From: Actinoplanes sp. L3-i22
GTDB taxonomy: Bacteria > Actinomycetota > Actinomycetes > Mycobacteriales > Micromonosporaceae
Assembly: GCF_019704555.1 (NCBI RefSeq)
Contig: NZ_AP024745.1
Coordinates: forward strand, 8,502,501-8,566,500
Direction of reading: 5' to 3'
DNA: 64,000 nucleotides
Positions 8,424 through 16,602 of the stretch are shown piece after piece. The notes beneath the pieces were generated by a model, which was not told the DNA's origin, did no database searches, and saw only the letters and a list, made by a program, of their open reading frames with translations. Each line of letters starts with the position of its first letter. Position 1 is the first letter of the stretch. A program made the position numbers and the translations under genes.

Positions 8424-8771
8424 CTACTTTCGGAGGTGCAGCCCACGCGGCTGCGCCTCCGGCTGGTGCCGCAGGATCAGCACCGCGAAGAGCCACATCG
8501 GCACGTAACCGAGCACCAGCGACCACAGCATCGGGAACTCCGAGCAGAAGAACGCCGCGACGCAGACCAGCGTGAACACGCAGCCGAGCAGGTAGGCACC
8601 GACCGCGACGAGCGCCGGCCGGGTGCCACCGCGCCGGACGTGCCGGGTGGCGACCGCGTAGGTGAACGGGATCGCGCCCGGCTGCACCACCAGCAAGATC
8701 ATGCCCAGCATCGTGAGAACGGTCCCCGCGGAGACCTCGACGTGCGGCACCGGCACACCCCCTGCACCCAT
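8424..8771 (-). CDS. Small integral membrane protein, unknown function
   Basis: About 115 residues with three or four hydrophobic segments (TVLTMLGMILLVVQPGAIPF, ALVAVGAYLLGCVFTLVCVAA, WSLVLGYVPMWLFAVLIL) and a basic tail. The ATG at 8771 is used; a GTG preceded by AGGGGG about 25 bases downstream is also possible. It is convergent with the desaturase, 18 bases apart. No family recognised. Confidence 0.6.
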   Translation of the reverse strand: MGAGGVPVPHVEVSAGTVLTMLGMILLVVQPGAIPFTYAVATRHVRRGGTRPALVAVGAYLLGCVFTLVCVAAFFCSEFPMLWSLVLGYVPMWLFAVLILRHQPEAQPRGLHLRK

Positions 8772-9212
8772 CGATGAGTGCCCGAAGGTTACTCGCCGGT
8801 ATCCCGCAGCGCCAGAGGGTGACCCCGGGAAGGCCCGGCTTCGCCAGGGCCGATCCAGCCCGCTCCAGCCCCGCCGCCCTCTCCCGGTTACCCCCATTGC
8901 GTGGGTACGGCACCAGCCCCGCGCCCGCCACCCGCGTCCCGGTCAACGCCCGCCCGCGGCCGGCGACCCGCCGTCCGGGCAGGGCACCCCGACCGGAACG
9001 TCGAGCGTGGCCGTCCGCCCACCCGCGCGGTCCGCGCCCCGGACCCGGTGTTGCCCCAGCCCACCTCGGCCCGGCCGGCCGGCACCACCAGCTCGGCCCC
9101 CTGTCCGGTCCGGGGCCGGCCGGTTCCACACCACCAGGCCGGGAAGAGGATTCGAAGGTGCTGTTCAACTGCTGGACATCTCACCGAAACTCCGGAGCAC
9201 CAAGATCATTCG
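8772..9212. other. GC-rich gene-free stretch
   Basis: About 440 bases with long open frames on both strands but only P/R/A-rich translations and no ribosome sites, the usual artefact of this base composition. Promoters for the flanking divergent genes must lie here. I see no RNA gene or strong inverted repeat. Confidence 0.5.
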
Positions 9213-9602
9213 ATGGTCTCCGACGTCGCCACCGCCACTGCTGTCTCCGGGTGGGTGACCCTGCGCCGGACCGCCGTCGGTGCGGGGCTGGCGCTGGCGT
9301 CGTGCGTCCTGATCGGCCTGCTCGGGCGTCCGGCCGGCGCCTTCGCCGACGCCAGCGTGCTGATCTGGTCGATCATCGCCCTGTACAGCGGCTACGACCG
9401 CCACGCCCGGGCCGCCGGCGCCGCCGCCGCGGTCACGGCGGTGCTGATCTGGCTCGGCACCGCCCCGCTCCTGGACGGCGGCACCCCCGGCCACGTGGCC
9501 CGCGCGCTGCTCGGCGTCCTGCTCGCCGGTCAGGTCTACGCCCTGATCAGCAACCTCGGCCAGGCGGTCCCGATCGCGGGATCGGAACCTCAGGAGAGGT
9601 AG
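9213..9602 (+). CDS. Small membrane protein, unknown function
   Basis: 129 residues from the ATG giving MVSDVATATAVSG. Four hydrophobic stretches can be seen (AGLALASCVLIGLLG, FADASVLIWSIIALYSG, AAAAVTAVLIWLGTAP, LLGVLLAGQVYALIS). The 3' end overlaps the convergent GH4 gene by 13 bases. No motif or family recognised; the start codon is uncertain because no clear ribosome site precedes it. Confidence 0.55.
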   Translation: MVSDVATATAVSGWVTLRRTAVGAGLALASCVLIGLLGRPAGAFADASVLIWSIIALYSGYDRHARAAGAAAAVTAVLIWLGTAPLLDGGTPGHVARALLGVLLAGQVYALISNLGQAVPIAGSEPQER

Positions 9603-10903
9603 GCGAGCTCGGGCAGCTCGGCCCGGTAGGCGTCGACCAGCCGGGCGGCCAGCGCCGCGTCCCCGACCAGCGGATGGTTCGCCATCGCCCGGACCGCCGT
9701 GTCCCGGGAGCCGGTCGCGACCGCGGCCAGGATCAGCCGGTCGGTGGCCTTCACCGCCCGGACCAGGTCGACCGCGTGGTCCGGCAACGGCGCCACCGGC
9801 AGCGGCGCCGCCCCCCGCGCGTCCACCGTGCAGGGCACCTCCACCACCGCGTCGTCGTCCAGGATCGGCAGCGTCCCGCGATTGCGGACGTTCAGGATCA
9901 GCTCGGCCGGCTCGTCCCGGGCCAGGGCCCGCATCACGGCGAGCGCGACCCCCTCGTACCCGGCCGGCCGGGACTCGTCGTGCTCCCGCTCCCCGGCCCC
10001 GGCCAGCTCCCGGTTCTCCGCCATGTACGTCGCCTCCCGCTCCCGCCACGCGTCCAGCCAGGCGTCCAGCGGGTCCCGCGACGCGATCTCCCGGTAGCAG
10101 CGCTCCTGCTGCTCCCGCAGGAACGCCCCGCGGGTCTGCCCGGCCGACCGCAGCGCGGCCAGCGTGCCCGCCGGGTCGTAGTAGTAGTGCAGGTACTCGT
10201 TCGGGACCGCGCCCAGCTCGCGCAGGTTCCCGAAGAGCCGGCCCTCCTCGATCGTCGCCAGCCGCTCCTCGTCGGCGAGCAGCCCCGGCAGCAGGTCCCG
10301 CCCGGCGGCGTCCCGCACCCCGTAGAGCCAGCCCAGGTGGTTGAGCCCGGCATAGTCCACCCGCACGTCCCCGGGCCGCACCCGGAGCGCCCGCAGCACC
10401 CGGTCCACCAGCCCGGTCGGCGAGTCGCAGATCCCGATCACCCGGTCGCCGAGCAGCCCGGCCATCGCCTCGGTGACCAGCCCGGCCGGGTTGGTGAAGT
10501 TGATCAGCCAGGCGTCCGGCGCGACGGCGGCGGTGCGGGCGGCGATCCGGAGCGACTCGGGCACGGAGCGCAGCCCGTACGCGATCCCGCCCGCGCCCAC
10601 GGTCTCCTGCCCGAGGACGCCGGCGGCCAGCGCGACCCGCTCGTCGACCACCCGGCCGCGCAGCCCGCCGACCCGGATCGCGCTGAAGACGAACGCCGCC
10701 CCGGTCAGCGCCTCGTCCAGGTCGGTGGTGATCCGCACCGGCAGGTCGCCCAGCGCGGCGAGCACCCGCCCGATCGCGGCCAGCCGCCCGGGGTCCACGT
10801 CGTAGAGGACGACCTCGGTGATGGTCCGCTCCGGGTCGGCGAGCAGCGCCTTGTACACGAGCGGAACGCGGAAACCGCCGCCGCCCAGAATCGTCAACCG
10901 CAT
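9590..10903 (-). CDS. GH4 family glycosidase (6-phospho-beta-glucosidase-like)
   Basis: The 437-residue protein shows the GH4 layout: N-terminal NAD-binding LTILGGGGFRVPLV, then FSAIRVGG, ETVGAGGIAYGLRSVP, INFTNPAG, GICDSP and AGLNHLGW. GH4 enzymes use NAD and a divalent metal and cleave by oxidation-elimination. The metal-ligand signature is C-D-S-P rather than the C-N-x-P of classical 6-phospho-beta-glucosidases, so substrate and phosphate dependence are open. It is last in an operon with an ABC importer and a sugar kinase, and no PTS gene is nearby. Confidence 0.85.
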   Translation of the reverse strand: MRLTILGGGGFRVPLVYKALLADPERTITEVVLYDVDPGRLAAIGRVLAALGDLPVRITTDLDEALTGAAFVFSAIRVGGLRGRVVDERVALAAGVLGQETVGAGGIAYGLRSVPESLRIAARTAAVAPDAWLINFTNPAGLVTEAMAGLLGDRVIGICDSPTGLVDRVLRALRVRPGDVRVDYAGLNHLGWLYGVRDAAGRDLLPGLLADEERLATIEEGRLFGNLRELGAVPNEYLHYYYDPAGTLAALRSAGQTRGAFLREQQERCYREIASRDPLDAWLDAWREREATYMAENRELAGAGEREHDESRPAGYEGVALAVMRALARDEPAELILNVRNRGTLPILDDDAVVEVPCTVDARGAAPLPVAPLPDHAVDLVRAVKATDRLILAAVATGSRDTAVRAMANHPLVGDAALAARLVDAYRAELPELAYLS

Positions 10904-10913
10904 CGGTAGCCCA

Positions 10914-12197
10914 TCAATCCCTCATCGCCGCGTTGCCGGCGTCCTGTGCCTGCCGCAATCCTCGCGCAACGTCGAGCTGCCCGAGGAAGACCTGTTGCAG
11001 GATCGGCGTGTACGCCGTCCCACCGGCCCCGACCCGCGGCCCGACCGGCGCCGGGAACGTCGTCCCGGCCGCCGCGTCGAGGAACGGCCGCACGTCCACA
11101 CCCCGCGTCCGCCAGTAGTCGACGAACGCCGGCTGCGCCGCGGTGACGCCGGGGAACGCGTACCCGCCCGCGGCGATCGGCCGCAGCCCGTCCGCCGAGC
11201 CGATCCACCGCAGCACCTCGGCGGTCGCGTCCCGGTGCCGGGTCCGCGCCGAGGCGACCGCGGCCACCCCGTGCACCACGCCGACCCGGCCGGCCGGGCC
11301 CCGGAGCAGCGGGGCGATCCCCCACCGGAAGCTCGCGCCCTCCTGGATGCTCTTCAGGTGGTACGGCCCGGACTGGAACAGCGCGATCCGGCCCTGGGTG
11401 AACAGCCGGAGCGCCTTCTCCCCGTCGGTGTTGGTGTCCGCGGCCGGCGGCGCCACGTGCTCCTTGTCGATCAGGTCGACGACGTACCGCACGGCCTGCA
11501 CGGTCCTCGGCTGGTCGGCGAAGGTGAACCGGTCGCCGGACTGCCACGTGCCGCCGTTCGAGCCGGCGAAGTCCCAGAGGATCGCCTGCTGGTCGAGGGC
11601 GGCGTTCACGCCGTACGTCGCAATGCTCCTGGGGTTGAAGCCGGCCTCGCCGGGGTGCTTGCCCGCGCTGTCGACGGTGAGTTTCCGCAGCGCCGCGCGG
11701 AAGGTGTCGCTCGGGACCGTCGGGTCCCAGGTCAGCGCGGCCGGGTCGAGGCCGGCCCGGCTGACCAGGTCCCGGTTGTAGTAGAGCGCGATCGAGTCCC
11801 AGAGCTGCGGGACGCCCCAGAGCCGGCCGCCGCGGGTGTAGAGGTCGACGACCGATTTCGTCCAGTCGCCGGTGAAGTCGACCGGCAGCAGTTTGCCGTT
11901 GTCGGCATAGAGGCCGAAGTTCGACGTGTTCGTCCAGAAGATGTCCGCGGCCGTGCCCGCCGCGATGTCGGTCGGCAGCGTGGTCCAGTAGTCGGCCCAG
12001 GGCACCACCTGCACCTCGACCCGCACCTTCGGGTGCGCTTTCTCAAAGACCGAAAAAGATTGCTGGTACGCCGTTGCCACCCGCTCGTCCCAGAGCCGGA
12101 ACGTGACAGTGGTCCGCCCGTTCGCGTCGTCGCCGCCGGCGATCGAGCAGCCCGCCGTCAGCAGCAGCGCCGCGATGATCGGGAACAGTCGTCGCAT
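10914..12197 (-). CDS. Sugar ABC transporter substrate-binding lipoprotein
   Basis: A 427-residue family 1 solute-binding protein. The signal peptide ends in lipobox LLTAGC near residue 17. Typical features include FRLWDERVATAYQQSFSVF, AAGTAADIFWTNTSN and GRLWGVPQLWDSIALYYN. GAGGTG precedes the ATG. It would capture an oligosaccharide outside the membrane and deliver it to the two permeases encoded 9 and 830 bases upstream. The GH4 enzyme downstream suggests a di- or oligo-glucoside; this is inference. Confidence 0.88.
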   Translation of the reverse strand: MRRLFPIIAALLLTAGCSIAGGDDANGRTTVTFRLWDERVATAYQQSFSVFEKAHPKVRVEVQVVPWADYWTTLPTDIAAGTAADIFWTNTSNFGLYADNGKLLPVDFTGDWTKSVVDLYTRGGRLWGVPQLWDSIALYYNRDLVSRAGLDPAALTWDPTVPSDTFRAALRKLTVDSAGKHPGEAGFNPRSIATYGVNAALDQQAILWDFAGSNGGTWQSGDRFTFADQPRTVQAVRYVVDLIDKEHVAPPAADTNTDGEKALRLFTQGRIALFQSGPYHLKSIQEGASFRWGIAPLLRGPAGRVGVVHGVAAVASARTRHRDATAEVLRWIGSADGLRPIAAGGYAFPGVTAAQPAFVDYWRTRGVDVRPFLDAAAGTTFPAPVGPRVGAGGTAYTPILQQVFLGQLDVARGLRQAQDAGNAAMRD

Positions 12198-12206
12198 GTG
12201 CTCACC

Positions 12207-13022
12207 TCACTTCAGGCCGGTAATCGTGATCGACCGGACCAGGTGCCGCTGAAAGATCGTGAAGAGCACCAGCAACGGCATCGTGGCGAGCGTGGTGGCG
12301 GCCGTGACAAGCGTCCAGTTGCCCTGGTACTGACTCTGCAGCCCGGCGACCGCGACGGTCAGGACCTGCCAGCGCACCCCGCTGGTGATCACCAGCGGCC
12401 AGAGGAAGTCGTTCCAGTGGGTGACCACCGTGATGATCAGCAGGGTGGCCAGAATCGGACGGCTCAGCGGCAGGAGCACGTGGCGCAGCACCCCGAGGTG
12501 GCCCGCGCCGTCGATCCGCGCGGCGTCCAGGAGCTCCTGCGGGACGGCCCGGAAGAACTGGCGGAGCAGAAAGATCGCGTACGGCGACCCGAACATCGAC
12601 GGCAGCACGATCCCCCAGAACGTGTTGGCCAGGCCGACCCGGCTGAGCAGCACGAACCGGGGCACGAGCACGGCAACGGCGGGGACCATCAGGGTCGCCA
12701 GGTACACCCCGAAGAGCGCGTCCCGCCCCGGGAAGTCGAGCCGCGCGAACGCGTAGGCGGCCAGCACCGAACACGTGAGCTGCCCGAGAACGACCACCAG
12801 CACGACCTGCCCGGTGATCACCAGCGGCGGGATCAGGCTGTGCCCGCCGACGAGCAGCTCCGCATAGTTTCCACCGGTCAGCGGGTGCGGCGGGGTCAGC
12901 GGTGACTGCTGCGCGAACTGCCGCGGCGTCTTCACCGACGTCTGGACGCTCAGCAGGTAGGGCGCGAGGATCAGGACCGCGAGCGATCCCAGCCCGAGAT
13001 AGATCAGCACGGCGCGGCGCAT
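12207..13022 (-). CDS. Sugar ABC transporter permease (MalG type)
   Basis: 271 residues, six hydrophobic segments, with the EAA loop LLDAARIDGAGHLGVLRHVLLP that contacts the ATPase. It starts three bases after the partner permease stop. As is usual in actinomycetes, no ATPase gene is in the operon, so a shared MsiK-type ATPase elsewhere is expected. Confidence 0.9.
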   Translation of the reverse strand: MRRAVLIYLGLGSLAVLILAPYLLSVQTSVKTPRQFAQQSPLTPPHPLTGGNYAELLVGGHSLIPPLVITGQVVLVVVLGQLTCSVLAAYAFARLDFPGRDALFGVYLATLMVPAVAVLVPRFVLLSRVGLANTFWGIVLPSMFGSPYAIFLLRQFFRAVPQELLDAARIDGAGHLGVLRHVLLPLSRPILATLLIITVVTHWNDFLWPLVITSGVRWQVLTVAVAGLQSQYQGNWTLVTAATTLATMPLLVLFTIFQRHLVRSITITGLK

Positions 13023-13025
13023 CCG

Positions 13026-13907
13026 TCACCCCAGCTCGTACGTCGTCCGCCGGCGGAAATACCCCTGCTGAGCGATCGTCACCGCGATGAGCAGCAGGAA
13101 CAGCACCACCGACATGGCCGCCGCCCGGCCGATCCGGAAGTTCACGAACGCCTCGCGGTAGATCGCGTAGGCCACCACCGTGGTCCGCCCGGCCGGCCCG
13201 CCCTGGGTCATCGCGTAGATCGTGTCGAACACCTGGAAACTGCTGATCACACCGGTGGTCAGGACGAAGAGCGTGGTCGGGCGCAGCAGCGGCAGGGTGA
13301 TCCGTCGCAGGCCCTGCCACGGGCCGGCGCCGTCGATCCGGGCCGCCTCCGCGTACTGCGGCGGGATGCCGGCCAGCCCGGCCAGGAAGAACAGCGCCAC
13401 GTAGCCCACGTTCGTCCAGACCGTGACCGCGGCGACCGACGGCAGCGCCAGGGTCGGGCTGGTCAGCCACTCGATCCGGTGCCCGAGCAGCCCGTTGATC
13501 GCGCCGTCGGACGGGTCGAACAGCCAGCGCCAGACCACGCCGAGCGCGAGCGGCGCGCTGATCCACGGCAGCACCAGGATCGCGCGGAACCAGGTGGAGC
13601 CGGGCAGTCGCTGGTCGAGCAGGAGCGCGGCGGCCAGGCCGAGCGCGGTCTGCACCGGGATCACCAGCAGCACGAAGACCGCGGTGACGGCCAGGGACTG
13701 CCCGAAGGCGGGGTCGGTCAGGAGCGAGCGGTAGTTGCCGGCGCCGGCCCAGTGGGCCGGACCGACCAGATCCCACCGGGCGAGGCTGATGCCGAGCACG
13801 ACCCCGACCGGGAGCAGCAGGAACCCGCCGACGCCGACCAGGCTCGGCGCGAGAAAGGCCAGTCCGGCCACGGTATCCCGCCGGCTCCGGCCCCGCTCAC
13901 GAGGCAT
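13026..13907 (-). CDS. Sugar ABC transporter permease (MalF type)
   Basis: 293 residues with six membrane segments starting at LAFLAPSLVGVGGFLLLP and the EAA loop EAARIDGAGPWQGLRRITLP. It overlaps the kinase gene by 11 bases and precedes the MalG-type permease, so the operon is tightly coupled. Confidence 0.9.
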   Translation of the reverse strand: MPRERGRSRRDTVAGLAFLAPSLVGVGGFLLLPVGVVLGISLARWDLVGPAHWAGAGNYRSLLTDPAFGQSLAVTAVFVLLVIPVQTALGLAAALLLDQRLPGSTWFRAILVLPWISAPLALGVVWRWLFDPSDGAINGLLGHRIEWLTSPTLALPSVAAVTVWTNVGYVALFFLAGLAGIPPQYAEAARIDGAGPWQGLRRITLPLLRPTTLFVLTTGVISSFQVFDTIYAMTQGGPAGRTTVVAYAIYREAFVNFRIGRAAAMSVVLFLLLIAVTIAQQGYFRRRTTYELG

Positions 13908-14958
13908 GCGCGTCGGAGAGGCGGGCGATCGTGGCGGTGGCCCGGTGCACGGCGTTGCGCTTGCCGGGCGGGATCACCTCGGGGAGGAACGCGAACCGCC
14001 GGGCCAGCTCCCCCTCGGTGGACTCGGGGTGCCGCTGCTCGGCGGCCCGCAGCGTCGCCTGCCACCAGTCCGCGATGTCACCCCAGCCGGGCGCCGACAG
14101 CGACCCGCCGAAGTGCTGCACGGAGAGCGCCGCCACCAGGTTCGCGAAGGCCACCCGGTCGGCGAGCGGCCACCCGCCGAGCGTCCCGGCGATGAACCCG
14201 GCGGTGAAGACGTCCCCGGCGCCGGTCGGGTCGAGCGCCTCCACCGGCACGCCCGGCACGGTCGCCACCTCGCCGGTCGCCGAGTCGACGGCCAGCGCGC
14301 CGTCCCCGCCGTCGGTCACCACCACGATCGGGACCAGGCCGGTCAGCTTGTCGAGCGCCGCGGCCGGCGTGCTCGTGCGGGTGTAGCGCATCGCCTCGAC
14401 CGCGTTGGGCAGGAAGGCGTGGCAGTCGGGCAGCACCGACAGGGCGTCGACATCCCACTGCTCGGTCTCGTCCCACCCGACGTCGGCGAAGATCAGCGTG
14501 CCGTTGCGGCTCGCCCGGGGCACCCAGCCGGTGCCGGACCCGCCCAGGCTCACCGCCGCGGCGCGGGCCGCGGGCAGCCCGTTGACCAGGCCCTCGTCGT
14601 CGGTGGGCAGCGGGTGCCCGTGGGTGATCATGCTGCGGTCGCGGTCGTAGGCCAGCGAGACGGTGACCGGCGAGTGCCAGCCGTCGAGCCGGCGGGACGC
14701 GGAGAGATCGATTCCCTCCTGACCGGCCAGCACCTGGTGGCAGAATTCGCCGTAGGCGTCCGTGCTCAGCGCCGTGCCGAGCCCGGTGTGCAGCCCGAGC
14801 CGGCTGGCCGCGACCGCGAGGTTGGCGACCCCGCCGGGACACGACCCCATCCCGGACGCCCGCACCTCGGTGCCGGGGCCGGGCAGCTCGCGCAGCCCGG
14901 TGAAGATGACGTCGAGAAACACCACCCCGGGGACGAAAAGGTCGAGCTGGCGCGCCAT
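13897..14958 (-). CDS. PfkB/ribokinase-family carbohydrate kinase
   Basis: 353 residues. The N-terminal signature is CPGGVANLAVAASRLG and the C-terminal ATP and catalytic motif is DPTGAGDVFTAGF with the catalytic aspartate. It is the first gene of the minus-strand ABC/GH4 operon. GGAGGT lies 11 bases before the ATG. Phosphorylation of the imported sugar, or of a sugar released from it, is the likely role. It might supply the phosphorylated substrate that GH4 6-phospho-glycosidases normally get from a PTS. Confidence 0.85.
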   Translation of the reverse strand: MARQLDLFVPGVVFLDVIFTGLRELPGPGTEVRASGMGSCPGGVANLAVAASRLGLHTGLGTALSTDAYGEFCHQVLAGQEGIDLSASRRLDGWHSPVTVSLAYDRDRSMITHGHPLPTDDEGLVNGLPAARAAAVSLGGSGTGWVPRASRNGTLIFADVGWDETEQWDVDALSVLPDCHAFLPNAVEAMRYTRTSTPAAALDKLTGLVPIVVVTDGGDGALAVDSATGEVATVPGVPVEALDPTGAGDVFTAGFIAGTLGGWPLADRVAFANLVAALSVQHFGGSLSAPGWGDIADWWQATLRAAEQRHPESTEGELARRFAFLPEVIPPGKRNAVHRATATIARLSDAHAS

Positions 14959-15001
14959 TGGACGATCTTACCTCCGTCCCGATAGGGTAGGTGGAGATTG
15001 A

Positions 15002-15394
15002 TCACCGACTGCGGCGCAGGTCTCCATGGGCCGCACGCATGGTGTCGATGTGCCGGTCGGTGCCGGGCGGATGGCGCTGGTCCAGCATCTGCCACGCTTC
15101 GTCCAGAGCGTGGGACAGCTCGGTGACCCGGCCGGCGTGCTGGCGGCGCACGTCCTCGCGCACCTTCTCGATCCGGCGGAGCCAGCCGGCGCTGCTCTCC
15201 GGGGCCGGTTTCACCTTCGGCTCGACCACCGGTGGTGGCTCCAGCACGTCGGCCGCGGGGACGATCGCGGCGATCGGCCGGCCGCCGTCGACCACGACGA
15301 TGACCTGGCCGGTCAGCCCGGTGAGACGGACCAGCTGCTGGAAACGCAGGCGGGTCTCGGCGATGGACAACTCGATCCGGCGACGGATCGGCAT
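15002..15394 (-). CDS. Phd/YefM antitoxin-like protein
   Basis: 130 residues from the ATG preceded by GGGAGAA, giving MPIRRRIELSIAETRLRF. The first 50 residues (RFQQLVRLTGLTGQVIVVVDGGRPIAAIVPA) match the Phd/YefM antitoxin fold of a helix followed by a beta hairpin. The rest is a charged helical tail. No toxin gene adjoins it, so it may be an orphan or a regulator that kept the fold. An ATG at 15409 is in frame but less well placed. Confidence 0.65.
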   Translation of the reverse strand: MPIRRRIELSIAETRLRFQQLVRLTGLTGQVIVVVDGGRPIAAIVPAADVLEPPPVVEPKVKPAPESSAGWLRRIEKVREDVRRQHAGRVTELSHALDEAWQMLDQRHPPGTDRHIDTMRAAHGDLRRSR

Positions 15395-15459
15395 GGCTGC
15401 TTCTCCCATGCCGCGATAATGCGCGCGGGGTATGACAATTTTGCGGTAGCTTCCGCCGC

Positions 15460-16080
15460 ATGGGTGACTCACTTGTGGATTCCGGGGATGTCCGCGACGT
15501 GGTCGCGTCCGCCGTCGCGGCCTTGCGGACGGTCGCTGACCAGGACTGGCAGGTGCCCGCCGGCGACCTGGAGTGGTCCTGCTGGGAGACCGTCGAGCAC
15601 GTCGCCGACGACCTGTTCGCCTACGCCGGGCAGCTCGCCGCGGAAGAGCCCCCCACCGATCGGTACGTGCCGTGGGGCTACCGGCGCAGCCGTCCGGTCG
15701 CACCCGCGCTGACCGTCTACGCCGATCCGGAGCAGGGCACGGCCGGGCTGCTCCGGGTGCTCGACGCGTCCGGCGGCCTGCTGGCCGCGATCGTCCAGGT
15801 CAGCCCGCCGGAGCGGCGCGGCTACCACCCGTCCGGGGTCGCCGACGGCGCCGGCTTCGCCGCGATGGGCATCGTCGAGGTCCTGGTCCATCTGCACGAC
15901 GTGGCACAGACCCTGAAATTCGCCTGGTCGCCCGACCCGGACGTGGTCGCCCGGGTGCTGCGCCGCCTCTTCCCGGACATGCCGGCCGGCCACGACCCGT
16001 GGCCGACCCTGCTCTGGGCCACCGGCCGCGCCGAACTGCCCGGGCACCCGCGCCGGACCGAATGGCGCTGGTACGCCTGA
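15460..16080 (+). CDS. DinB / maleylpyruvate-isomerase-like metal-binding protein
   Basis: 206 residues. WSCWETVEHVADDLFAYAGQ and VEVLVHLHDVAQTL supply the spaced histidines of the DinB/mycothiol-dependent maleylpyruvate isomerase four-helix fold. Members use a divalent metal and often mycothiol, which fits an actinomycete. The substrate is unknown. It is divergent from the antitoxin-like gene and convergent with the GAF gene. Confidence 0.65.
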   Translation: MGDSLVDSGDVRDVVASAVAALRTVADQDWQVPAGDLEWSCWETVEHVADDLFAYAGQLAAEEPPTDRYVPWGYRRSRPVAPALTVYADPEQGTAGLLRVLDASGGLLAAIVQVSPPERRGYHPSGVADGAGFAAMGIVEVLVHLHDVAQTLKFAWSPDPDVVARVLRRLFPDMPAGHDPWPTLLWATGRAELPGHPRRTEWRWYA

Positions 16081-16081
16081 C

Positions 16082-16588
16082 TCAGCGGCGGTGCCGCAGC
16101 AGCGCGTCCATCGCCTCCTCGGCGCTGTCGGTGAGGACCGCCAGGTCGACGTCGGTGTAGATGCGCCGCTTCGAGTCGACCACGCAGTGCGCCCCGAGCA
16201 TCACCCCGCCCGGCGTCGCCAGCGGCACGCCCAGGTAGCTGCGCAGCCCGACGGTGGTCAGGAACGGGTTGGCCGCGTGCACCGGGTCGTCGCTGAAGTC
16301 GGCCACGCAGTAGGGCTCCCCGTTCAGCACGGTCCGGCTGCACACCGCCCACTCGGCGGGCGCGCCCTGCGCGGTGGCGATCCACTCGCCGAGGCCGTAG
16401 GAACCGATGATCTGCTGCGCGTCCGCGCTCAGCACGGACACCAGCGAGACCGGCGTCTCCAGGAGTTTCGCGCTGCGCTCGGCCACCTTGTCCAGCACCG
16501 ATCGCAGCTCGTCCGCGGCCAGGTCGTAGCGCGCGAGCTCCTGCAGGCGCGCCGGGGCGGCCAGTCGGTCGTACAGGTCGATCTTCAA
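16082..16588 (-). CDS. GAF-domain protein
   Basis: 168 residues forming a single GAF domain. VSLVSVLSADAQQIIGSYGL, WAVCSRTVLNGEPYCVADFSDD and SYLGVPLATPGGVMLGAHCVVD match the GAF pattern of the short-sensor type. There is no output domain, so it probably acts with another protein. It lies 14 bases downstream of the chemoreceptor gene on the same strand, so co-transcription is likely. Confidence 0.85.
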   Translation of the reverse strand: MKIDLYDRLAAPARLQELARYDLAADELRSVLDKVAERSAKLLETPVSLVSVLSADAQQIIGSYGLGEWIATAQGAPAEWAVCSRTVLNGEPYCVADFSDDPVHAANPFLTTVGLRSYLGVPLATPGGVMLGAHCVVDSKRRIYTDVDLAVLTDSAEEAMDALLRHRR

Positions 16589-16602
16589 AGAGCCCCCAAG
16601 AG

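Noticed and set aside
8774..10909. Long plus-strand open frame of 711 codons
   Set aside because: It runs antisense through the GH4 gene, is P/R/G-rich, has no domain, and reflects the third-position GC bias of the real gene.
15002..15394. Toxin-antitoxin module
   Set aside because: Only an antitoxin-like fold is present; both neighbours are unrelated and no small toxin frame adjoins it.
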